NCBI RefSeq assembly: GCF_040802235.1
Contig: NC_133157.1
Span: forward strand, 22,957,501-23,021,500
DNA: 64,000 nt
Reading direction: 5' to 3'
Source of the DNA: Manis javanica
Lineage: Eukaryota; Chordata; Mammalia; Pholidota; Manidae
The notes under the pieces were generated by a model. It did not search any database and was not told the DNA's origin. It saw nothing but the letters and a program-made list of their open reading frames with translations. This document shows positions 39,801 through 51,800 of the stretch, piece by piece. The position numbers were made by a program, and so were the translations under genes. Positions within the stretch are counted from its first letter, which is position 1, and every line of letters begins with the position of its first letter.

Positions 39801-42800
39801 GTGTTCTCATACTTGATTCAGTCTGAGAGCTAGGCCATTGCCCCCCTTCCCCTTCCCCTGAGCCACACAGATTTCATAATAGGGACTTTTGTGATTATTT
39901 GAAGAAGTTAAACATCAATATTTGTCTTCCTGCCTTTCTGCTTTTATCCAATCTGCTTTCTTACCCAAATCTCCAGGGATGCCATGGTCTTTGTAATGGA
40001 AGAGACCAGATCCGAAAGACTCCACTGATTTAAGAAGAACTTTACAAGTAATATTGGTAGGATCTAGTGGCTAATTGAATATAGATAGAAGGGAGAGTTC
40101 TAGGATGACAACCGGGTTTGGGTAAGAATACCCTAATCCTGTTCTTGAGTCAGCTAATAATCCGTCTCTCCTTCATAGTTAGGGATTCACTCAAGTGGGT
40201 CTAGGGACATGAACTTTTTGCTGATCATGTCATACAGAGCTCCTCCCAGAACCCAAACAGCTGATTGTGAGAACTTCTTATAGGGAATAATAGAGCATAT
40301 CTTCAGTGAAATAATGAGGGTTTTCTGTCCTTGGGGAATTAGCTTTATTTTATAGACATACAGAAAAGCTGTGGATATAGAAAAATGAGAGCAGCACTTA
40401 TCAGGTTTTCATAAGAAATCATGTTGGTGCGCCCATAAGATGAGGGCTTTTTGAGCGTAGTTCATCTGGAGGTGTAAACTCACAAGTAAAGTTGGCACAA
40501 TTGTGGTGTAGATTTAGGAAGTATTGAACAAAGGATCTGTGATACCCTATGAAGACAGTGCTTTGAAAATAACTGTAAAGCAAATATCTGTACCAACTAT
40601 ATTTTTCGCAAATACTTATGGTTTTCCAATTACTTCTATTGTTTATAATATGTTTCCATTAGAGATAGAAATTATTTATTCATGCTGCCTCTTTAATTTG
40701 ATATAATAGCTAAACATAATTGAATTAGTAAGTTTTCGCTCTACTTAGAATCATTGACAATAATTAGACTTCTATGGAGAAAACAACTATGCAGTTAATT
40801 ATAAAATGATTCAGATTCAACATATTTGTTATTTTTAGCAACTTAGTTGGTTTTTCTTTCCTTTTCTTTCTTTTTTTTTTTGCTATTATTATCAACTTAC
40901 TTGATTTATTGGGAGGAAGAAAGGACAACCTTACCTGCATAGCACTGGAGAAAAACTGTCTAAAGAATGATCAATTTTGTAATTATCCTCAAATTTGTAA
41001 ACTATTCTGAGTCCAGCTGAAAGATGGGAATAGAGAGCAAAACAAAGTACCTATAAGAGGTCAAAAGGATTGGAACTGCCAGGTGCTTGATTAGTGAGTG
41101 GTAACGGTAGCAAATCAGATGGTATACGACTCTCTTGTCATGGCATTTACTTCTCCCTACCTTCTGATTTCTCTAACTCTGTTTTAATTTAGAGAAATAA
41201 GAGATACTGAAACAGTTGGCTTTTTCCCTTTTTTTCCTTTTGTAGAGTAAATGTCAACATTTCAGGACCATGGGCACTATGGAGGAACATAAGGGTAGAT
41301 AATACAAGATTCCTCACCAGGCTGATTATTCCTAAGTAATGATTATGCCCTCTTCTATAGCTTATTAAGAGCACTTTTTAGAGATATTAGGGACAGGATT
41401 CAGACTTTGAATTAAGATAGATGGTGGATTTTGAGGTTCTGAGCAATCTGAAGACTGGTTTCTATTAACCTTGCAACTAAATCAGACACTTTTTACATCA
41501 CAGCTAGGAGACAGCATGGGAATTTAAGTTTTTCTCCCTTTTAAGTTTATTTTTCTCTCACAATTTTTGAGATTAGAAAACCATTAATAAAATTCACTTA
41601 CATTTCTGACATTACAAAGAAATGATTTGAATCATAAAGCTATTCCCAAGTACCAATGGCTGACCCTTAATGGTAGTTCATCTTGTAGGTCAGCAATGTC
41701 CAATAGAAATATAATGCAAGCCACATATGTAATTTAAAATTTTCTAGGTGGCACAAGAAAAAAAGAAATAGGTACAATTCATTTTAATATTTTAAATTTA
41801 ATTCTGTATATCCAAAATATTATTTCAGTTTATAATCAGTACTGTGAAATTATTGAGATCTTTTACATTTTTCTCTTTGTATTAAGTCTTCGAAATCCTG
41901 TGTGTATTTTACATTTGCAGCACATCTCATTTCAGATGGCCATGTTTCAGTTGCTCAAGAGTCCCATGTGCTAATGGATTCTGTATTCAACAGCACAGTT
42001 CTACATGAGAATTTAAATATGTTATGAACAGGTTCACCCTGTCTGTGTAATAGTCACTCTAGAAGAAAGCAAGTGATTTAGTGGTCTTACATGATATTTA
42101 CTTTTATTAAGTGGAACCGTGTAAAATTGCTGTTTTGTATTTCAAAACAAAATGTGGTTGAATAGCAGCGATTTCATATGGTTTCACCTAACGTAGCTGA
42201 ACACACTTCCTTTCCTTGAAATTAAGAAGTGGTTAACATTCAAATCTTATCTCGAATTTTTTCCCCAGGTATAACAAACTAGCTTTAAAGAAACTCTGTC
42301 ATCCATTGTTACTTGACTTTATACATGATCTTGAAGCTAGAAAGATGAAAGCACAGAGATGAAGCGGTCATTACACACCTCCTTCCTTTCCTTAATTGCC
42401 ATGCTTCCTGCCGTGTGTTAAGTCATACACAGGAGACTGTTATTTGCCTTATTTTGTATTCCTGTGTTGTACACTGGAATTGTCCTCTTCCCTGACTAGG
42501 AGAATACACTATGAGGCTAGGTATACATGGTTTGGTCTAGTCCTTATAGAAAAGGAAGCAAGCACTAATAACTGGTCCTGATGAAAGAAGGGGCTGGTTT
42601 CATTAGGGGCAAGATGCTGGAAGAGAATTCATTCTGAATGAAGCTGCTTGTGAATATAAGTCAATGTCAGTGAGATATTTTGCCTTTTTGCCATTATGTT
42701 TGGGGAGGAAAAGATGGTCCAATGTAGGTGCCTTAGAGAGGCAACTCTTGACAGTCTTCATATTCACTGGTCAAATTACAATTTTATTTCTGAAACGTGT

Positions 42801-45800
42801 AGTTAATTAACAGACTAAATATCAAAACTGATGCACTAATATTCTTGCTTAGTAATATTTTAAAAGTTAAATGAGTAATAGAAGATATGCTAATAGAAAA
42901 TTTGTTTTAAATTATGTGTATTATTTGTAGGAGAGAAGTATGGCTACCTTTCACTTCCAAAATCAATGGTAAGTAGAAGTTTTATATATTTCAGAATGTT
43001 TTTATAAGAATTCAAATTACAAATTTGAAAAGGTAACTGATGCATCTGACTGCATTCCATTCCAAGACAGTGTCCACTAGATGGCAGGCTTGGTTACGAA
43101 ACTAAGATGGTTTAGTAACATTTGCTAAGACGGTTTCTGTACCTTTTCAGGCAGCTCCCTTTGGATCTTCAGTAAACACTTTAATAATAACAATTTGTAA
43201 AAGTGAAAATAAAGAAAACACAACTAAATTTAGAACAGTAAGATTAACTGTAAAATTCTTAATAAAATAAAACCTAAAAACCTTTGGGGTATTTTTAACT
43301 TTCTTGAATAATTTATTAATTGCTTTATAGTCTACTAGACTAAGGAAGAAGATAAAAATGATGTGACTATACAAGTAGAAGCCAGTCAGAGAGATCATCG
43401 ATCATCTCCATTTATTTTCTAAAGAACATAGAACATAATGAACTGTTCTAATGAACATAAGAACATAATGTATTTGTGTGTATGTAACTCTATAGTTTCC
43501 CTATATTTACCTTCTGTTATCATCTCCTATTTCTTCTATAGTAAGCAGCTTTAGAAAATCTCAAAAAAGGCTAAGTTAAATGAGCAAAAAAACCCTGTGA
43601 GATAGAAAAAAGGGAAAAGTTGAGGCTTTTCTGTTCTGCAGTGACATTTGGGATAGAATACCTGGTCAATAACACGTCATGGTAATAATAAGGAAAACAA
43701 AAGAGGAGGAGATGCACATATACCTCAAAGGTATTGGTGATGGTCTGCTTCTTAAGCTAAGCAGGCACATGAGAGCTTTGTTTTATTATATTATATTTGT
43801 ATTTTGTGTACATGTACTCAAGGTGTGTATGTATGTGTATGTATAGTTTAAATAAAGGTTTCTTTTAAAAAACACAAAGGCTGCCTGTGCTTCCTGGCTG
43901 CTCTATCTCCACTAGCCCCAGCTATTCTGGAACTCCTGCCCCAACTAAGGGAGCTCCCACCAGATGTCAGAGTGACAGGAATGCCCAACCTGGGCTGCCG
44001 TCTCCTGAGAGCTTCTGATATATTTTTCAAGGAAACATTGCTATTGATAAGTTAAGCAAACTTTCTGTTCTTTAAGTAAATAGGCATCTGTGGGCTAGCC
44101 TGGTAACTTTTAATAGTGTACAGTGGTTTCTCCTTTCCGAGGGGAACTGTTCTGAGGTCCAAATAACTTACACAGAAACAAACTTGCTGTTTCAAAAATA
44201 GGGGCCCATCAAACATGTTGGTTCAAATATTAAATGCAAATTCTAAATATAATCTGTTCAACCTGAGATACAGGGTTAGGAATCAGGATGTCAATGAAAC
44301 TAGGGTGCTGAAATTTAGCCCTCAAAGGGCAAATTGGCTAAAGGAACTGAATTTCAGAGACATAATATTAGGAGCATATGAAAAACTACATCTAGTGGCT
44401 AGTTGTATTACATTATTTCATAAGAATAATTCAACAGAAGGGCTCGGAAGATTTAGGGGTATAACAACTACTCTTGAGAATACTGCAGAAATCTTTTAAA
44501 TCCTACTAGGGCACTGATCTACTTCCACTGGCCTCAGATTTCTAACTGCCCAAAGCTGAGCTTCCACACTAGTAGAATATTTGCAATTAGTTGTTTGCTT
44601 TAACTTAATAGTTTAAATACATACTGAACGAGCTTAAATTAAAATTTTATTACAGGTACTTTAGTATGCTTTCTATTATTGTTGTATTCCCTCACAATAA
44701 GCTGTACTGCTTTTAAAAATATCTTAATATTTTTGTTGTTGCAGAAAAATAATGGAAACCTGAAATCATTAAAGCCAGACAAGCCTAATTCTGAGGTGAG
44801 GCCTTTGTGATAGTCTTACTTCTAATCTTACCTTTCACATCAGTAATGAAAAAGCTGTGTGATTGAAATGTATGTCTTATAGGAGCAAGGCAAGATAGTA
44901 AAGCTTGGTCTTAAGCTGGGTTTACTCACCTCTGATGCCAACTGCGAGATAAAAAAGTGGGAGGATCAGGAGAATGAGATTGTTCGGTATGGACGGAACA
45001 TGTCCAGTATGGCCTATTCTCTGTATTTATTTACCAGGTAAATTGTACTTACATTTGGGTCTTTTAAAACCAGTTTAATCAGGTGTAAAAAAAAAGTGCC
45101 ATGTTGATGGATTAAAGTCAGTTTTGAATATATGGTAAAAAGACTTATAAGTAGTTCTTAGGATGAATGCAACAAGAAGGTATTTATTTAATTAGGATTT
45201 AAATTTATAAGGGATACTCTTCTAGGTTTGTGTTCTATTCTTTTTGTAATTTTGAAATAATTTTGCATTTTGCTTTTTATCATTTTACATATCAGTGTCT
45301 CTCCCAGCCAGCATTAGTAAACGTAGAAAACATGCCTTTTAAATCTTGATACAAGTGATTAGACACAGGTCAAAGAATAGAGCCATAAGGCCTACCACTT
45401 CAGTAGGGTGCTACCTCTCCATGAGTCATCATTTATTATGTTGCAGAGAATGTCCCTAACTTTACTATTATATAATACACATTCTCTGTCATGTCCACAT
45501 TATAAGACTCTTGATCAAATGGTCTGTTGAAGTCACTGTTGATCACATTCCATAATCTTCCATTATAATATCTATACACATGGTATAATGATTCTATGTT
45601 GCTAAACATTCATCAGTTACCTGCTCAGTAATCTGTTCTAGAATTTTCTCAAAGAATGACTTTAAATTTTTCATTGATTTTCTGAAAATTTTTTCATTTT
45701 TGGAAACTTGGAAAATACTTGGTATCTCCAATGTAGGATCCTTTCGTTACTTGTTTTGATTTTGCAGATATCAGGAGTGGTTCACACCTGCCAGTTTAAG

Positions 45801-48800
45801 TATTCTAGAATGTAATCCATTTGGTCTAGAGTGATAAGTTCATTAAAGTAGGTAGGATCCTACAACTATGTGGGCCTTGGGTCTCAGTAAATAGCACCCT
45901 TTTTCCTACCTAAGTTCTGAACGAAATGAAAAAATAAGCAAAAGAATAGGAAGATGTGGACCTGTAACACTTACACTGATATAGCTGATATTGAATAATG
46001 TAGTTTATATCTACAGCCGTTAGGCTTTTAAAAATGATCTCGCAAATTAAGAACTCTAGAGGGATAGGATATGTCTCTTAGAATGCCTGCAAGAGCAGGT
46101 ATCTCCCAAAGGCAATTTTACCTCCAAAAGGAAGTAAAGAAAAAGGAGAAAATAAAGGGGTAACATATCCAATTTATTTTTGCGAAGTCACCAAAAGGAC
46201 TGCAAAGATAAATACCTGTCCGCACTCTTCTACAGGGTGGAATAAGAGAGGAAGCGAGGGAAGTGAGGGATGTTGTACTAGTGAAGATTCCTTCATGTGG
46301 AATTGGATTAGGAGTGGGGAAGAAGCAGTCATTTCCTCTTGATGTCTTCTAGCCTTTTCAGGATGGTCATTCTCCTGGAGGGAAGTGGAGAAGACAGGAG
46401 CTGAGTAAAGCTGCCTGTGTTTACGGTCATTGTTAGTACCTTACTGTGTATCCCATCGTTGCCCACCTTTCCTCTTTGGTGGTTTCCTTCCTTTGTTCTT
46501 AGCTGTTTTTAGCAAGCATCTCTGAGGATTTACCTCTTTTCTTAGTTCCTGTCTTTTAAAACTCTGATGCGTCAAGTATGGAAAAGAAAGTAAAATGAAA
46601 CTCCTTGTTTACCCACAGCAAATGTGGACAGATTAACTGAAATAATAAAGAGTTTTACTTTTGGCTGGAATCATGCTAGTTATCTCACCATGATAAAAAT
46701 CAGCAGATCTTAAAGTATTTCTTTTTGACTGATTAAAAACTGGAGCAATACATTATTACCTAATGATATGTATGTAGTTTGATATAAAAAATCTTCTCTA
46801 GGGTTCATCAGTAGGATTTTTTTTAAACAGTTTGTAACTGTCCCTTTTATTTCTTATTTCAGAATATCCCAGGATGCTATGGTCAGCATTTTTTGTTTCA
46901 GAGTCAGAATAGTGGATTTTACTAAGGGATGACATGCATGCCATGGAGACTAGGAAGCATGAAGGGCTGCAGTCTGAGGAGTGGGAACAACTAAAGCTCC
47001 GTGGAATGGGAATTGTTACTAGAATGTGTTATTGGACAGGCATGCTGAAGTTCAGGAAAAGAAAATGGGTTTTCTGTCATGGATACTGTCTTAAGCCCTT
47101 TTGCAAATCTTGGTAATATACTTATGGTAAAATCTCAAGTATTTCTTAATAATTTGTAAATTTAAGATTTTCTAGTGCCCTATAGTTTAAAACAATTTCA
47201 AAATTACCAGTGCTTAATAGTTTTTAAAATGGTTTCTGCCTCATTTCATTTTATCTTTACAACAGTTTGTTAGAGAACAGGAATAATTTTTTCACATCTC
47301 ATAGCTGTTAAGGGGCAGAACTGGCTGCTACTAGGTTTCAGATACTTTGATTCATGCTGTATCCACTGCTCTTCTTAGCGCATTCTGTTGTTCTCTTTGT
47401 CACAGTTCACTTTTCCTTTGCAAAGGTTTTAATATTTCTTGGTAGTTTTCAATCTGATATTCTGTAATCATTTTTTAATTTAAAAATTTAATCAAATAGT
47501 TGACTTACAACATTATATTCTTTTCAGGTGTATAACACAGTGATATGACAATTATATACATTATGAAATGTGCACTGTAAGTGTAGTTACCATCGGTCAC
47601 CATACAAAGTCATTACAATATCATTGTATTCCCTATGCTGTATCTTTCATCCCCATGACTTATTTATTTTATAACTGGAACTTTGCTCCTCTTTATCTCT
47701 ACCTATTTCACCTAAATATTCCCTAACTTTCCAATGAGAATGGTAGCCCAAATATTATTTTTAGAGACTCAGAATTGAAACTTAAATGACGTGCCTCATA
47801 AAGTTGGATATCTGAGTTCCAAAGTTAGAATTACAGATGAGAATTTCCTGACTTTTGGTCTGGTCCTCTTCCCATGTGTAACAAAGGCCTTTGGTTAAAA
47901 CCTTAGCCAATCTTATATATTTAGTTTATGAAGAAAAATGAAAAAGTGTCAACAGGAAAAATAAAACAACATAATGTTTTTAATTTCTTTAACATTATAA
48001 ATTAACATATATAATAATTGCTTGAAATGTTGTAAAGTGTCCTATGAAGCAATAATTATGTATATTAAAGTGGCTTTAAGTATAAAGTCACAATATTATT
48101 AGTCTATTAAATTTTATTCTTCAAAATTTGGGATCTATAATAAACAAAATGCTCCTTTAAAATTTTACTATTATAAAGCCAGCTCCCAGGCTGTAACTTT
48201 TTCTTGCCTCTTTAATAATTCATTTTATTTCAGAGGAGAGGGGCCACTGAAAACTTTCCAGGATTTAATTAATCAACTTGAGGTATGTTTTATTTCCATT
48301 TTATGCTATCACTTTAATTCTGGGCTAAAAGCAGGTGATAACTGGTTTTCTTAATGATTCACTATATCATGTTTTTGTGCTTACCAGTGCACATACATTT
48401 ACTATAGAGAAGTAGAAAAGCAGAAAAGGGGAGGACTTGCAGTAGCATTTTGTGGGGGTTTTTGGTTATCTTGTTGGAAAAAACTCAAATATTATTAGGA
48501 TAAAGCAGAATGGGCTTTGTTGATAATCAATAGATTCAACAATAAGTTTTCCCAAATAGGTGAGAATATCCTGTCAGGAGGTGTATATCCCTTATGCTTC
48601 CCTGAATGCTAGAAAGACTTTTTGGCCTGTTCAGTACTGAATTGGATGAGTGATATTAATTAAATGAGAACAACACATAAGCAGCATCTGTCATAGGCTT
48701 GAGACCACGAGAGGGTGCTCAGTACAAATTAACTTCCTTCTTTCCTTCCACATTCCTGATGATTTGGGGCATTCAGGGAGAGGCAGGTACACTAACATCT

Positions 48801-51800
48801 TGTGCCCCTGTGTGGCTAATGGAAACTCCTAGGGGGCCATCTCTAGTTCTCTTCCCTTAGTTAGAGACTCTAGATTTGCAAGTGGGTTGCAAAATTACTT
48901 TGTTATTTTCCCTCTCAGTTAGTCTGTTTGCCTCTCTAGAACCAAGGGCATTCTTGGAGTTGAAATTTGACATTTCTGTCTCTTTATCACCTTTATATAG
49001 TTTTTTTGGCATCCCCCTGTGCTCCGCCTGAGCCTCTTCAGGAAAGACATTTCAGCTTGAGAGGATGATTGTCAATAGCATCAGAAGAATTATAGAAAAT
49101 ATTTCTTTTGGATTTTTTTGTAAAGTCGACTATAAATGAGCTATTTCCCTTAAAACAGTTGGAATAAATTCTGGATTCATTCTGTTCAGCTAGGCTCATA
49201 GCCATTCTAAGTCACATTGCACCATAGTGGCTATTTCACTGCAAAAGATCCACTATCCACCGATGTGAGCCTGTGTGAGCTCATTCATTAAACCAATGTC
49301 TGTTGAATTGTCTACTAACTGTGATGAACATAGAAGGTTCATCAGATGTTTATTGAGTTTCTACTGTGTGTCAGACCCTGGGGATAAGAGCTCTGTGGAG
49401 AAAAGTGACCAAAATAAAGTCCCTGCTGCCATGGAGCTTACATACTAGTGGGAGGAGATAGACAATTGAAAGTTCAGTATACAATGCCCATGTATATATA
49501 TTTAGAGATAAAATGATGTTGGATGAGAAGAGAGAGGTGATGGAAGGGTGGTCAGAAAAGACCTCTCTAAGGAGGTAACAATCGAGTAGATATTAGTGAG
49601 TGGGTAAATTTTTTTTCAGGTAAACAAGTGTAAAGTCCCTGAGGTGTTGGGGTAGGCTGGAGGTGTCTGCAGAATACTGAGGTGACAAGTGTGGATGGAA
49701 TGGAGGAAAGCAGAAGGAAAGTGGTTAAGATATGACATCTCTGTAGCCATGGGAAGAGCTTTGACTTTTTTTTGTCCAAGTATGATAGAAAACCCACTGA
49801 GGGTTTTGAGAAGCAGTGGCATGATCTGACGTAGTTTTAAAGGGTTTTTGGCTTGATGGACAGGTTAAATGGTAGTGCCATTTATTGAGATAGGGAGCAC
49901 TGAGGGAGAACACCAGATTTAGAGTGGAAATCAAACATTTTGTTTTGCTTAAGCAGGATATAAAAAACTGATATTGGGATAGTTCAGGAATTCTGAGTGA
50001 GATTTGGGAGTCATCAGCTTTAAAGTGGTTTTAAAACCAGGATACTCTATAAAATAGACAGACTTGCATCTTGCCCCCAATGGGTGTTTGCAGGCTACAA
50101 GGGAAGGGAAGGTGACTAAGACAGACAGTAGTAACATGGAATGATGAGGAACATATGGGTAAGTAGGTTATTCTAATTGGTTAGAATCTAGGTGTAAAAC
50201 TCATTGGTTTCCCTTTTCAAGGCTAGGGAAGGATGCAGAGGATAATTTGACCTTGAGATTGTGTTCATCCAATGACAGCATGGTATTAAGGCTATTGGAT
50301 AGAGGGCTAAAGGTAGCCCTGAAATGATTGCTTTCTTCTTCACATACTTATGTAATTTATTACCAAGATATGTTAACTTTTCTTCCCAAATGAATCTCAA
50401 ATTTGCCCCATTCTCCTCATTCTTATTGTTGCCCCTAAAGTTAAGTCTTCATTCCTTTCTTGCCTGGTGTCTCTCACTCTAAAATATCCTGTTGCCATTT
50501 AAAAATAATAATCCTAAATATTCCTATTTTATCTGTCCTACCTTATTTTTCACTGTTCTTTCCCATCATCCTGGTCTCTTCACTAAATTGTAAGGTGCAT
50601 GGTGAATAGCCAAAAACCAGTATGAATTGGTCCTCTTAAAGGTTGATTAAGAAATGAGTTTGGGTGACAGATTTTATGTTACTTAGCTATAAGCAGAAAG
50701 TTCTAACCCTTTTGACCTCATGCTCTAAGACTCATCACCCTTTATTATTGGGGATATTATGAAATGACCTCCAGATCCCAGACATAATCCATATGGTTAA
50801 ATATTACAGGTCTGTGTGATCTTCCAAAGTAATTGGAGGTGTCCACACATAGAGAAGCCTCTCCATGGATTGATTCTGCATCAGGTCTGGGGCATCTCTT
50901 TTTGAATACAGTTAAATGCTTGTGTTTTCCTGGGTCCAAGAAAAACATTAGCAGTTCCATGACGGACCTTTTATATTTAGGTTTTAGTTTTAAAATCCTA
51001 TATGAAAATTAGCCATGAGTATTTCTTACCAGCTATCTATATGATATACATCTAAACTAGTGGTGTTTTTCCTTTCCACCAGGTTTTTGCTGAAGAGGGC
51101 TTAAAGCTTGCTTCAAGTGTACAAGTTTTCTCAAAACAGGTAATGAAAGTCTACCTGCTTGGTGCTGGGGTGGTGTCATGAATACCCACTTCGAGGGAAT
51201 ATTATTAAGGTATAAAGGTATTTAAGGTTTAAAAGATGTTTTTGTTTGAGTTATTACAACTTCCTAAATTATATTTCAGCTGAAAGATGATGATAAGCTT
51301 ATGCTTCTCCTGGAAATAAACAAGCTAATTCCTCTATGCCACCAGCTCCAGACAATAACTAAGACACCTTTGCAGAACCAAGTGTTTCTGAAGGTAAAAG
51401 GGAGGGCGGATTATTCAGAGAGATACTTGAGAAACTTTCACGTATCTTTATCAGGTTAGCTTCCAGCCCCCTTTCCTCAAGTAAAGTATTAAACCCATGG
51501 AAGGGAAATATATTTCTATTTTTCATGTCTTGACTGCAGGACTCACTGATTATCTATAGTCATAATTGGCCCTAGGGAGCAGTGGGTTCACCAAATACAA
51601 TAGCTTTCTGGACCTGGTTAATCCCAAAGCACTGAACAGTTACCCTTAAATCCCAGTGTCACCCCATGTCTCACCAGGGCACAGAATCTGCAGAGTAGGG
51701 ACTCCCACTGTTTGTGTTGGGGAATTTGAGCTTATGCCAACACAGCAGAGTGTGAAGAATTGCAAAGTAGGCAGATCACTGCCCACTATCTGGAGTGCTC

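Larger units (their letters stand above)
38033..42930 (+). other. CTNNAL1: CTNNAL1 intron 11
   Basis: The longest internal intron after intron 1. It holds a possible decayed retrocopy (39130-40520, minus) and a hAT-like fossil (41690-42005). 38033-39120, 40520-41690 and 42010-42930 show nothing recognised apart from a polypyrimidine run near 40855-40880. Confidence 0.65.
45038..48233 (+). other. CTNNAL1: CTNNAL1 intron 14
   Basis: MIR and L1M fragments in the right third (listed). 45038-47230 and 47740-48230 show nothing recognised. Confidence 0.65.
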
